A stretch of 15,950 nt of DNA, taken from NCBI GenBank assembly GCA_002780675.1, contig PEUR01000222.1:1-15950 (forward strand). The letters are read 5' to 3'. Shown here piece after piece: positions 1 through 7,023 of this stretch (its first letter is position 1; each line of letters starts with the position of its first letter). The position numbers were made by a program, and so were the translations under genes. The notes under the pieces were generated by a model, which had not been told where the DNA came from, did not search any database, and was given only the letters and a program-made list of their open reading frames with translations. Source of the DNA: Gallionellales bacterium CG03_land_8_20_14_0_80_55_15. GTDB lineage: Bacteria > Pseudomonadota > Gammaproteobacteria > Burkholderiales > Gallionellaceae.

Positions 1-695
1 TTGACGTGGGGTTGCGCAATCTCGATCTCATCATGGGCTGTGAACGGCGCGTGGTGTACGACATCATCAATGTCATCAACGGTGAAGCCTCGCTCAAACA
101 GGCCCTCATCAAGGACAAGAACTGCGACAACCTGTATGTGCTGCCCGCTTCGCAAACGCGCGATAAAGAAGCACTCAAACTCGATGTGGTCGGGCAGATT
201 CTGGACGAACTGAAAGAAAGTTTTGATTTCATCGTTTGCGACTCTCCGGCCGGGATCGAGTCTGGCGCATTCAACGCAATGTATTACGCCGATGAGGCGC
301 TGGTAGTCACTAACCCGGAAGTCTCTTCAGTCCGCGATTCGGATCGCATTTTGGGCATACTCGCAGCCAAATCGAAACGCGCTGTCGAAGGAAGAGACCC
401 GGTCAAGGAGCATCTGCTGGTGACACGTTACGACCCCAAGCGCGTGAATTCGGGCGAAATGTTGTCGGTCGGCGATATTCAGGAAATATTGCGTATCCCG
501 TTGTTGGGCGTAATTCCCGAATCCTCATCGGTATTGCAGGCTTCAAATTCCGGCACACCTGCCATCCATCTGGAAAAGAGCGATGTGGCCGAGGCTTATC
601 GTGACGTGGTAGGGCGCTTCATGGGCGAAGAGTTGCCGATGCGTTTCACTGCCGAAAAAGCAGGATTTTTCAAGCGTTTGCTGGGAGGCATCTGA
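1..695 (+). CDS. minD: Septum site-determining ATPase MinD (5' truncated by window edge)
   Basis: MinD is a membrane-associated ParA/MinD-family ATPase that recruits MinC to block Z-ring assembly away from midcell and is displaced by MinE. The reading frame is open to the left edge (first full codon at 3); the visible protein begins at [12 protein letters not shown], the conserved stretch after the Walker A region, so the P-loop itself is missing from the window. Other MinD hallmarks are [22 protein letters not shown], the [10 protein letters not shown] switch-II region and [15 protein letters not shown]. The last residues, FFKRLLGGI, are the short amphipathic helix that binds the membrane. 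The GTG at position 6 is an internal Val codon, not a start. minE follows one base after the stop, so the two are translationally coupled; minC is expected upstream. Confidence 0.97.
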   Translation, partial: DVGLRNLDLIMGCERRVVYDIINVINGEASLKQALIKDKNCDNLYVLPASQTRDKEALKLDVVGQILDELKESFDFIVCDSPAGIESGAFNAMYYADEALVVTNPEVSSVRDSDRILGILAAKSKRAVEGRDPVKEHLLVTRYDPKRVNSGEMLSVGDIQEILRIPLLGVIPESSSVLQASNSGTPAIHLEKSDVAEAYRDVVGRFMGEELPMRFTAEKAGFFKRLLGGI

Positions 696-696
696 A

Positions 697-981
697 ATGG
701 ATATGATTGCCGGCCTGCTCAATTATCTGCGTGGAAACGAAAAGAAAACGGCTTCGGTTGCCAAGGAGCGTTTGCAAATTATTCTGGCTCACGAGCGCGC
801 GGGGCGCGGAACGGCAACCCCCGATTACCTGCCCGCGCTGCAAGAGGAACTGATGGCGGTCATCGCCAAGTATATCCATATTGACCGCGACTCCCTGAAA
901 GTCCAGTTGGACAAGCACGACCAGTATGACGTGCTGGAACTGAACATCACCTTGCCGGAAAAGGTCAACGCCAGACGCTGA
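697..981 (+). CDS. minE: Cell division topological specificity factor MinE
   Basis: A 94-residue protein, slightly longer than the usual 85-90. MinE stimulates the MinD ATPase and drives pole-to-pole oscillation so that division occurs at midcell. The N-terminal anti-MinCD part is clear ([28 protein letters not shown]), followed by the dimerising topological-specificity domain ([22 protein letters not shown], then LEVNI-like LELNITLPE). The start is set by a good ribosome site (GGGAGG, about 685-690) lying inside the end of minD and by the one-base spacing after the minD stop. Length, motif order and position after minD leave little doubt. Confidence 0.97.
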   Translation: MDMIAGLLNYLRGNEKKTASVAKERLQIILAHERAGRGTATPDYLPALQEELMAVIAKYIHIDRDSLKVQLDKHDQYDVLELNITLPEKVNARR

Positions 982-1046
982 CAGGTGTGAGTTTCAAACG
1001 ATTTGCCAGACTTGATTCGTGTAAGCTGTAAAGCCTTTGTACCTTC

Positions 1047-1078
1047 CTGTTGAATATAAAATTATTTATATTCAACAG
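1047..1078. repeat. Perfect AT-rich hairpin (14-bp stem, 4-nt loop) after minE
   Basis: CTGTTGAATATAAA (1047-1060) and its exact complement (1065-1078) are separated by ATTA. It lies 66 bases after the minE stop. It has no GC-rich stem and no T-run after it, so it is not a textbook intrinsic terminator; it may still end or stabilise the min transcript, or be a protein-binding dyad or a repeat fragment. Confidence 0.75.
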
Positions 1079-1156
1079 CTTGTATTCGGTGCATGGAATT
1101 TGGTGCCGTTGCCTGGAAGATGGTAGCGATTCCCATAAGCCTGTTTATTTTTCTAG

Positions 1157-1316
1157 GAGTCTGTCGGACTTGAAGAATCGTAGCGAAAATTTGGCTGGGC
1201 GAGGGCAGGTTTTGCTGGTTTCGCAGGTCAATAGTTATTCTATTGACCAAGAAAACGGTGAAATATGCGCCGTTCAGGTGAATTTGCAGTAGATTTCCTT
1301 TAAGTCCAACAGACTC
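1157..1316. mobile_element. MITE-like fold-back element abutting the C-S lyase gene
   Basis: Terminal inverted repeats AGGAGTCTGTCGGACTT (1155-1171) and AAGTCCAACAGACTCCT (1302-1318) match at 16 of 17 positions. The element also has a perfect internal palindrome, GGTCAATAG-TTATT-CTATTGACC (1226-1248), whose centre (1237) coincides with the centre of the whole element. If the ends are read as GAGTC...GACTC, the flanks are CTAG (1153-1156) and CTTG (1317-1320), a possible decayed 4-base target duplication. There is no transposase, so this would be a non-autonomous element or a remnant. The family was not assigned. The 3' edge lies five to nine bases before the downstream ATG. Confidence 0.75.
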
Positions 1317-1324
1317 CTTGGCGA

Positions 1325-2494
1325 ATGAATAATCTATTTGATCGTATTTATATTCGCAGCGGTACCGCCAGTCTAAAATACGACGCGCGCCGCGAGGTGT
1401 TTGGCCGCGAAGATGTCATCCCTCTGTGGGTGGCCGATATGGATTTCGCGGTTCCGGACGCAGTTCAGCGCGCGCTGACGGAGCGCGCCGCGCATCCGCT
1501 ATTCGGTTACACCATCCATCCCGAATCTCTATACGACTCTCTGCTGCACTGGCTGACCACGCGCCACGGCTGGCATATCGAACGCGAGTCTGTCCTGTTC
1601 TGTCCCGGCGTGGTGCCTTCACTGCATGCCTGCATCATGGCGCTTTGCAGCCCAGGTGATGCTGTGATCGTGCAGCCGCCGGTGTATGCGCCGTTCCTTT
1701 CAGCACCAGAAACCTGCGGACGCAAGTCGCTACTCAATCCGCTCAAGCTGACAGCAGGAAAATACACGTTCGATCTGGACGATCTCGAACGCTGCGCGAT
1801 GGAAGGTGGGCGTTTGCTGATCCTGTGCTCGCCGCACAATCCGGTTGGGCGCGTGTGGCAGAGCGAAGAGTTGCGGGCGCTGCTGGCTGTATGCGAAGAG
1901 CACGACATCACCGTGATCTCGGACGAGATACATGCCGATCTGGTCTACCCCTGTATCAAGCATGTACCGCTCGCCACCCTGAGCGACAAGGTGAACATCG
2001 TCACCGCCATCGCACCCAGCAAGACGTTCAACATTCCTGGCCTCGGCCTGTCTGCGCTGGTGGTGCCGAATAAAGCCGACCGAGCCGCCATCGCCAAAGC
2101 ATTTGGCATCTTGCACGTCAGCGCCAGCAACCCCTTCAGTATCGTGGCGTTCGAAGCGGCCTATTGCGAAGGTGCGCCCTGGCTGGATGCGCTGCTGGCG
2201 TATTTGGCCGGTACGCGAGATATGGTGCGCGAATTTTTGCGGCAGTATCTGCCACAAATCAAAATGATTGAGCCGGAAGGCACTTATCTGTTGTGGTTGG
2301 ATTGCCGCGCGATGGGACTGAACGATAAGCAGCTCAAGGATTTCTTCGTGCGAGAAGCGGGTGTGGGTCTGAGTCCGGGTGCGATGTTCGGGGTACAGGG
2401 CAGCGGCTTCATGCGCATGAACATCGGTGCACCGCGCAGCGTGATCGGGCAGGCGCTGGAGAACATTGCGCGCGCCGCTGCGGCGCATACCTGA
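1325..2494 (+). CDS. patB: PatB/MalY-type PLP-dependent C-S beta-lyase (class I/II aminotransferase fold)
   Basis: A 389-residue cytosolic fold-type I PLP enzyme of the MalY/PatB group, which cleaves the C-S bond of cystathionine, cysteine conjugates and similar thioethers to pyruvate, ammonia and a thiol. Family features: start NNLFDRIYIRSGTASLKYD, PLWVADMDF (about 33-41), HNPVGRVW (171-178), SDEIHADL with Asp200, the PLP lysine Lys233 in APSKTFNIPGL, and Arg364 in FMRMNIGAP, which binds the substrate carboxylate. The N-terminus matches the family exactly, so ATG 1325 is the right start although no Shine-Dalgarno is visible; the MITE ends just before it. It is convergent, one base apart, with the minus-strand ergothioneine operon. 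It could act as the EgtE-type lyase of that pathway (inference); otherwise it is a methionine-biosynthesis-type lyase. Confidence 0.9.
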   Translation: MNNLFDRIYIRSGTASLKYDARREVFGREDVIPLWVADMDFAVPDAVQRALTERAAHPLFGYTIHPESLYDSLLHWLTTRHGWHIERESVLFCPGVVPSLHACIMALCSPGDAVIVQPPVYAPFLSAPETCGRKSLLNPLKLTAGKYTFDLDDLERCAMEGGRLLILCSPHNPVGRVWQSEELRALLAVCEEHDITVISDEIHADLVYPCIKHVPLATLSDKVNIVTAIAPSKTFNIPGLGLSALVVPNKADRAAIAKAFGILHVSASNPFSIVAFEAAYCEGAPWLDALLAYLAGTRDMVREFLRQYLPQIKMIEPEGTYLLWLDCRAMGLNDKQLKDFFVREAGVGLSPGAMFGVQGSGFMRMNIGAPRSVIGQALENIARAAAAHT

Positions 2495-2495
2495 A

Positions 2496-3335
2496 TCAAC
2501 GCTTGCTGTAGCGCAACACCAGCCAAATCCCTCCGAGTATCAGCAATGAAGCGATCAACAGATCACGCGTGAGTGCCTCGTCCAACAGCAGGATGCCGCC
2601 GATGGCGGCGATCACCGGCGCTGCGAGTTGTACTGTCGAGGCCGTCATGACGCGCATGTGTTGCAGTACGCGATACCACAGCACATAACCCAACGCAGAA
2701 GTTAGTGCGCCGGATAACACGGCGTATAGTGCACCGCGCGCGTCCCCATGCATCCAGGGTAAAGACAGCAGCACAAGCCCCAGCGACAGCGGTGCGGCGC
2801 GAAGAAAATTGCCAGCAGTGGCGGCAGCAGGGTGAGGTAATCCGCGTCCCCATAACGAATAAATGCCCCATGCAACACCACTCGCCAGCATCAGGATCGA
2901 ATCCAGCAGCGACGGCGCTGCCACGCTGGGTGACACCAGAACCAGCAGTCCCGCGATTGCGCCGACAAACCCCGCGCTTTGAATTTTGCTCATGCGTTCG
3001 CCCGCGATGAATCCGGCGATGAGCATGGTTGCTTGCACTGCGCCGAACAGCATCAGCGCACCGACCCCGGCATTGATCGTGCGGTAGGAAAAGGAAAAAG
3101 TGGCCGCATAGAGGAATAAGGCCAGCGCGCTGCGCCAGTTGCCGTGTCGCAAGGGAGAGAGGTTTTGCCAGTGCATCAGCAGCCACAATATCGCAGCACC
3201 GGACAACAGGCGCAGCGCGGTGAAGCTCGCCGCATCAATGGCCGTTTCCTTCAGCGCCATGCGGCAAAGCACCGAGTTCGCCGCAAAGGCTGTCATGGTC
3301 AGCGCGGTGAGCGCGACGAGGCGAATGCGCGTCAC
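2496..3335 (-). CDS. EamA/DMT-family transporter in the ergothioneine operon
   Basis: A 279-residue integral membrane protein with about ten hydrophobic segments arranged as two EamA repeats: the first begins MTAFAANSVLCRMALKE, the second around LMLASGVAWGIYSLWGRG, ending in a basic tail (LVLRYSKR). This is the 10-TMS drug/metabolite transporter superfamily, inner-membrane exporters or exchangers of small metabolites. The start is GTG at 3335, overlapping the egtD stop by four bases (GTGA), so it is co-translated with egtD as the last gene of the operon. The substrate cannot be read from sequence; its place suggests hercynine, ergothioneine, a precursor amino acid or a by-product, but DMT genes are often neighbours without a pathway link. 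Confidence 0.88.
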   Translation of the reverse strand: MTRIRLVALTALTMTAFAANSVLCRMALKETAIDAASFTALRLLSGAAILWLLMHWQNLSPLRHGNWRSALALFLYAATFSFSYRTINAGVGALMLFGAVQATMLIAGFIAGERMSKIQSAGFVGAIAGLLVLVSPSVAAPSLLDSILMLASGVAWGIYSLWGRGLPHPAAATAGNFLRAAPLSLGLVLLSLPWMHGDARGALYAVLSGALTSALGYVLWYRVLQHMRVMTASTVQLAAPVIAAIGGILLLDEALTRDLLIASLLILGGIWLVLRYSKR

Positions 3336-4336
3336 GGGGTGTCGAAGCGCAACAGATGACGCGGTTCGGCAGGGGAGCGACTCAAATAATGCACATTGAA
3401 TAAACCCTCCGCATCGCTCCAGGTGGTTTTTAGATGCCAGCCCGCCGCAAGTGCCAGTTGCTCGAATTCATGCGCGGTATATTTGTAGGAGTTCTCGCTG
3501 TGGATGGTCTCGCCTGCTTCAAACACAAACGATGCTTCGCCCAATCGGATGGTTTGGTAGTAGCGGCTGACCAGGTGCATCTCGATGCGCCCCAGCGTTG
3601 GGTTGTAAAAGGCGTAATGGGAAAAACTGTCGGTATCGAGTTGCGCGCCCAGTTCGCGTTGCATACGCACCAGCAGATTGAGGTTGAAGGCGGCGGTGTG
3701 GCCGGCGGCATCGTTGTAGGCGGCATTCAGGCGTTCCGGGAGCTTTTTACTATCCACGCCGATCAATAATCCACCGTCCGCACCGACCCACTGCGACGCT
3801 TGCTTTAGCAACTGCACCGCTTCATCCGGCGCGTAATTGCCTATCGTCGAGCCGGGAAAAAAGATAACCTGGCGCTGGGCGGGATTTCCCCTCAGTTCGA
3901 GGGCGGACAATTGAGTATAGTCCGCGCACAGCGGGCGCATGACCATCTGCGGAAACAGCGTTTGCAAACGTGCCGTGCTGTGCAGCAAATGCGGTTCGCA
4001 GATGTCTATCGGTACATATATCGCATCGTCGGACAGATGCCGCAGCAGCAACGGTGTTTTGCTTGCGCTACCGCTGCCCAGCTCGATCAACACGCAGGAT
4101 GCGCCAATCTGTCCGGCCATCTGCGCGCCGTAGCGTTCGAGAATGGCCGTCTCGGTGCGCGTCGGGTAATACTCCGGCGTGGCGCAGATCTGATCGAACA
4201 ACTGCGAGCCGCGCGCATCGTAAAAGAATTTTGGCGGGATGCTGCGCGGGCTTTGCTTCAGACCCGCGCTGGCCGCAGTCAGAAAATCGTTTTCATCAAA
4301 GGTAACTTTGGGGGTGGGCGATTCATTGCGCATCAT
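3332..4336 (-). CDS. egtD: L-histidine N-alpha-methyltransferase EgtD
   Basis: A 334-residue SAM-dependent enzyme that trimethylates the alpha-amino group of histidine to hercynine, the first step of ergothioneine biosynthesis. Family signatures: PPKFFYDARGSQLFDQICATPEYYPTRTE (35-62), the SAM loop LIELGSGSASKT (83-94), IDICE (110-114), FFPGSTIGNYAP (159-170) with the Asn that holds histidine, and IHSENSYKYT (278-287) with the Glu near the substrate imidazole/amine. Length is close to the usual 320-330. The start is ATG at 4336, a four-base ATGA overlap with the egtB stop; a second ATG follows immediately. It overlaps the EamA gene downstream in the same way. Annotation is firm. Confidence 0.96.
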   Translation of the reverse strand: MMRNESPTPKVTFDENDFLTAASAGLKQSPRSIPPKFFYDARGSQLFDQICATPEYYPTRTETAILERYGAQMAGQIGASCVLIELGSGSASKTPLLLRHLSDDAIYVPIDICEPHLLHSTARLQTLFPQMVMRPLCADYTQLSALELRGNPAQRQVIFFPGSTIGNYAPDEAVQLLKQASQWVGADGGLLIGVDSKKLPERLNAAYNDAAGHTAAFNLNLLVRMQRELGAQLDTDSFSHYAFYNPTLGRIEMHLVSRYYQTIRLGEASFVFEAGETIHSENSYKYTAHEFEQLALAAGWHLKTTWSDAEGLFNVHYLSRSPAEPRHLLRFDTP

Positions 4337-5625
4337 GCGTCCTCCGCCAGGCGTAGGCCGGAAAACATCCAGCGATCTGCAGCCCGGAAAAAATTACGGT
4401 AAGTGACTCGGAGGTGGTCTTGCGGCGAGACGCAGCATCCGCCGCGCAGCACCCATTGATCGCACATGAACTTGCCGTTGTATTCACCCAGCGTGCCGGG
4501 CAGCGGCTTGAAGCCGGGGTAGGGAAGATAAGCGCTTTGGGTCCACTGCCACAGCTCGCCGTACATTTGCTGAATTGAATTTGTGTGGCCGTGCGTTTTC
4601 TCCCTCTCCCCGTGGGAGAGAGTTGGGGTGAGGGTTGCGGGTTGCGGCACATACAAGCCGCTATCAAGAAAGCTGCCAGTGAGGCTTTGCGTGCTGGCCG
4701 CGTGTTCCCACTCCGCCTCGGTCGGCAGCCGCTTGCCAGCCCAGCGTGCGCAGGCATCGGCCTCGTAATAACTCAAATGCGACACCGGCTCGTCCTCGCG
4801 CAACGGATGCGCGCCCGTCAGGTCGAAGTGCATCCAGTCCTTGCCCTGCCTGAACCAGTACAGGGGCGCTTGCCAGCCTTGTGTATTGACCGTGTGCCAG
4901 CCGTCCGACAGCCACAGGTCAACACGGAGATACCCGTCGTCCTCGATGAAGGCGAGGTATTCCGCATTGCTGGTCAGGCGTGTGGCAAGGCGGAAATCGT
5001 CCAGCCATACTTTGTGGCACGGGCGCTCGTTGTCGTAGGCGAACGCTACGCCGTCGTGGCCGATCTCGACCAGACCGCCCTTGAAAGTCTGCCAGTCCAG
5101 CGGCGGCTGTGAAGACGGAGCGGGTAGGTTGGGGGGGTGATACGCGGGCAGCAGCGGATTGACGGAAAAGTTGTAGAGCGTGTCCATCAACAGCAATTCC
5201 TGATGCTGGATTTCGTGCTCGATGCCGAGTTGCACGCGCTGCAAAATATCGTCCAGATGTTGTTGCGGCGGATGCGCCAGCAGTTCCAGCAGCGCATCAT
5301 TGACATGCTGGCGATAGCGATAAACTTCCGCCACCGTCGGGCGCGACAGCAAGCCGCGCTGTCGGCGCGGAAAGAAAGTACCCGCCGTCTCGTAATAGGA
5401 ATTGAAAAGATGCGCGTAAGCCTGGGCAAACACGGGATAGCCGGGCGCAAATGGGATCAGGATGAAAGTCTCGAAAAACCAGGTGGTATGCGCCAGATGC
5501 CACTTAGGCGGACTCGCGTTTTCCATCGCCTGAATGCCATAGTCTTCGATTTCCAGCGGCGCGCACAACATCCCGGAGCGGGCGCGCACCGCCTGAAAAC
5601 GCTGCGCCAATGCGGACGTGCCCAC
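4333..5625 (-). CDS. egtB: Ergothioneine sulfoxide synthase EgtB
   Basis: A 430-residue non-heme iron enzyme that joins hercynine to a thiol (gamma-Glu-Cys or cysteine) with O2. The N-terminal DinB-like domain carries WHLAHTTWFFE (His46 as likely ligand) and GIEHEIQHQE with His137 and His141 (HxxxH), the three-His iron site. The C-terminal formylglycine-generating-enzyme/sulfatase-modifying domain shows KRLPTEAEWEHAA (298-310), GELWQWT (356-362) and WVLRGGCCVSPQDHLRVTYRNFF. An odd segment, TLTPTLSHGEREK (331-343), is encoded by a dispersed palindromic repeat and is probably a tolerated loop insertion. The start is GTG at 5625, three bases after the preceding stop, and gives the family N-terminus RFQAVRARSGMLCAPL. 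No egtA/egtC is present in the operon, which would fit a cysteine-using enzyme (inference). Confidence 0.95.
   Translation of the reverse strand: MGTSALAQRFQAVRARSGMLCAPLEIEDYGIQAMENASPPKWHLAHTTWFFETFILIPFAPGYPVFAQAYAHLFNSYYETAGTFFPRRQRGLLSRPTVAEVYRYRQHVNDALLELLAHPPQQHLDDILQRVQLGIEHEIQHQELLLMDTLYNFSVNPLLPAYHPPNLPAPSSQPPLDWQTFKGGLVEIGHDGVAFAYDNERPCHKVWLDDFRLATRLTSNAEYLAFIEDDGYLRVDLWLSDGWHTVNTQGWQAPLYWFRQGKDWMHFDLTGAHPLREDEPVSHLSYYEADACARWAGKRLPTEAEWEHAASTQSLTGSFLDSGLYVPQPATLTPTLSHGEREKTHGHTNSIQQMYGELWQWTQSAYLPYPGFKPLPGTLGEYNGKFMCDQWVLRGGCCVSPQDHLRVTYRNFFRAADRWMFSGLRLAEDA
4600..4636 (-). repeat. Palindromic 'CTCTCCC-GGGAGAG' dispersed repeat inside egtB
   Basis: On the minus strand it reads ACCCTCACCCCAAC then CTCTCCC-ACG-GGGAGAG then GGAG. 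This is the layout of the very common proteobacterial intergenic repeat whose translation is LTPTLS.GERE. The 7-base stem is 4604-4610/4614-4620. It is in frame and has no stop. A second copy in the opposite orientation is at about 6199-6233. Confidence 0.8.
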
Positions 5626-5628
5626 CGC

Positions 5629-5919
5629 TTACTCTTCCACCTTTACGCCGTGCCAGAAAGCGACGTGATCCTTGATGCGTACCGCCATGGCGGAAGGATC
5701 GGGGTAATACCACGCCGCATCCTCGTTCACCTCGCCGCCGACCGCCACGTTGTAATAACTCGCCGTTCCCTTCCAGGGGCAATGGGTATGCGTGTCGCTG
5801 GGTTGGAGGAATTCCTGCTTCACGGCGGAGAGCGGGAAATAGACATTGCCTTCCACGCGGTGGATATCGCTCGCGGGTGCCTCGGCGATGACCTGATTGT
5901 TCCAAATGGCTTTGGGCAT
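5629..5919 (-). CDS. DUF427 family protein, first gene of the ergothioneine operon
   Basis: A 96-residue protein of the DUF427 family (small beta-rich domain, no assigned reaction). Seen: MPKAIWNNQVIAEAP at the start, THCPWKGTASYYNV (44-57) and AAWYYPDPSAMAVRIKDHVAFW (68-89), the two family blocks with conserved Trp/Tyr/Lys residues. No signal peptide or membrane segment. The start chosen is ATG 5919, with a strong AAGGAG site seven bases upstream; an in-frame longer version beginning near 6012 lacks such a site and reads through the leader hairpin. It ends three bases before egtB GTG, so it is almost certainly co-transcribed with egtB-egtD. Its role in the operon is unknown; a link to ergothioneine is only by context. 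Confidence 0.88.
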   Translation of the reverse strand: MPKAIWNNQVIAEAPASDIHRVEGNVYFPLSAVKQEFLQPSDTHTHCPWKGTASYYNVAVGGEVNEDAAWYYPDPSAMAVRIKDHVAFWHGVKVEE

Positions 5920-5951
5920 GTTGCACTCCTTGAAATAGATGGAAGTTAGTC

Positions 5952-5986
5952 GGGCGGCAGGCATCTTTCTTACATCTGCGCCGCCC
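5952..5986 (-). promoter_or_regulatory. GC-rich stem-loop upstream of the ergothioneine operon
   Basis: GGGCGGC (5952-5958) pairs with GCCGCCC (5980-5986), extendable on the minus strand by GCA/TGC with a two-base bulge. It lies about 20 bases upstream of the AAGGAG site of the DUF427 gene, so it would be in the 5' leader of the operon if transcription starts above it. It does not cover the ribosome site. A regulatory role is inference; a chance stem in GC-rich DNA is possible. Confidence 0.4.
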
Positions 5987-6048
5987 CCGATTATGCCGCA
6001 GGTTTTATGCAAGGAGCCAAGAGGCAGGATAAATAATGGAAAACATGA

Positions 6049-6120
6049 CGCACACGGAGGTGCGGAGCACGCGGAGAAAAACCCGGTAATGGTTTTGAAT
6101 TTCTCCGCGCCTACGCGTGC
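6049..6120. repeat. Imperfect fold-back repeat rich in CGGAG units
   Basis: The left arm (6049-6079) contains CACACGGAGGTGCGGAGCAC then GCGGAGAAA. The right arm (6100-6120) starts TTTCTCCGC, the exact complement of GCGGAGAAA, and continues as an imperfect complement ending in CGCGTGC. The style resembles widespread bacterial 'ACACGGAG...GGAGAAA' dispersed repeats. It is non-coding and lies between the egt operon and the CMD gene. Confidence 0.55.
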
Positions 6121-6198
6121 AATGAGTTTTTCGTTGTCCGTTTAACGGGCATGGAAAAGTAACCACCCCTGATGATGAAACTCTCCATGCCCGCTCCT

Positions 6199-6233
6199 TC
6201 ACCCCCGTCCCCCCTCTCCCAAAGGGAGAGGGG
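6199..6233 (+). repeat. Palindromic dispersed repeat, second copy
   Basis: TCACCCCCGTCC is followed by a perfect 10-base stem CCCCTCTCCC (6211-6220), loop AAA, GGGAGAGGGG (6224-6233). This is the same consensus as the copy inside egtB but in the opposite orientation. It is 28 bases beyond the stop of the convergent-side CMD gene (minus strand), so it might also help end that transcript. The remainder of the 5920-6261 gap shows no gene. Confidence 0.75.
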
Positions 6234-6261
6234 TACAGTTCGTCGCTGCGCGAGTTTCACG

Positions 6262-6843
6262 TTAACGCTTGCAGCACGCATAGTCATCCGGTAACGCCCA
6301 CTTTTCGTCGGCGAATGCCGCATCCAGCGGGGTCTCGGTCAGGTGGTTGGTGTAGTTGCTGATGGTTTTCATGGCAACGCCTAAAATCACTTCGAGCGCG
6401 TGTTGTTGGGTGTAACCGGCGGCAAAGAATTCCTTCAGCTCGTTGCTATCGGCAACCCAGCCGCGCTCCTGCACCACGGCGCGGACGAAGTTTGCCAGCG
6501 CGTTCAGTTTCGCATCGGGTAATACTTGACCACCGCGCAGGGCGGCGATGATCGCGGCATCGGCTTTCACCATGTTGCGCGCGATGAAGGAATGCGCCGC
6601 CACACAATAGGCGCAGCGGTTCTCGAAACTTATCGCCAGCAGTAGGGTTTGTTGTTCAACCGGGTTGAACGCGCTTTTTTCCAGCAATGCGCCCAGTTGT
6701 TTGTAGGCCTCCAGGGTGACGGGCGACGAGGCTAGATGCGCGTATAGATTAGGAATGAAGCCCATTTCCTTGTTTGCTACTTCGAGGGTGGGCAGCGAGC
6801 CGACAGGGGCGGAAGCCAGCGTGTGTAATTTGAAGGTGGTCAT
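6262..6843 (-). CDS. Carboxymuconolactone decarboxylase/AhpD-like peroxidase-related protein
   Basis: A 193-residue protein of the CMD/AhpD superfamily. The core is ISFENRCAYCVAAHSFIARN (71-90) with Cys77-x-x-Cys80-xxx-His84, the thiol pair and histidine used in AhpD for alkylhydroperoxide reduction. Upstream, LEVANKEMGFIPNLYAHLASSP is typical of 'uncharacterised peroxidase-related' CMD proteins. No signal peptide is visible, so it should be cytosolic. It ends with an unusual Cys-Cys pair (YACCKR). The start chosen is ATG 6843, preceded by GGGAGA at good spacing; a longer in-frame version from 6870 has no support. It is 201 bases downstream of the HxlR regulator on the same strand, with a palindrome between them. 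The physiological substrate is unknown. Confidence 0.88.
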   Translation of the reverse strand: MTTFKLHTLASAPVGSLPTLEVANKEMGFIPNLYAHLASSPVTLEAYKQLGALLEKSAFNPVEQQTLLLAISFENRCAYCVAAHSFIARNMVKADAAIIAALRGGQVLPDAKLNALANFVRAVVQERGWVADSNELKEFFAAGYTQQHALEVILGVAMKTISNYTNHLTETPLDAAFADEKWALPDDYACCKR

Positions 6844-6910
6844 GACAATCTCCCAAGTGGATTCAAGCAACAGGACGTTGCAGGGTCATATTGTCAGGAA
6901 TAAGCGGATG

Positions 6911-6937
6911 CATTTCCATGCCTGATCAATGGAAAGT
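6911..6937. promoter_or_regulatory. Palindrome upstream of the CMD gene, candidate operator
   Basis: TTTCCAT (6913-6919) and ATGGAAA (6929-6935) form a dyad centred on the TGATCA region, 70-92 bases upstream of the CMD start codon. It is a reasonable place for a regulator site (the adjacent HxlR protein is a candidate), but no matching dyad was found at the cytochrome promoter. Confidence 0.3.
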
Positions 6938-7023
6938 GATGTCCAATCGTCCGAACGCTCATTCTGGGATCCATTAGAACGCGGGGAGAATGGCTACACG
7001 CGATGGCAATTTGTAAGTTGGAA

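Noticed and set aside
1050..1292. 80-codon open frame between minE and the C-S lyase gene
   Set aside because: It begins with TTG inside the perfect hairpin, runs through most of the MITE-like element, has no ribosome site and its protein resembles nothing recognisable.
1730..2488. 252-codon frame antisense to the C-S lyase
   Set aside because: Shadow of a conserved coding sequence; no motifs and no ribosome site.
5137..5949. 270-codon frame opposite egtB and the DUF427 gene
   Set aside because: It lies antisense to two firmly identified genes and is open only because of their codon bias; its translation is rich in Arg/His/Gln without any domain.
5990..6020. TTGGCT-19-CATAAT on the minus strand as the promoter of the ergothioneine operon
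   Set aside because: The 19-base spacer is too long and the implied start would fall inside the leader stem, so the call was too weak to list.
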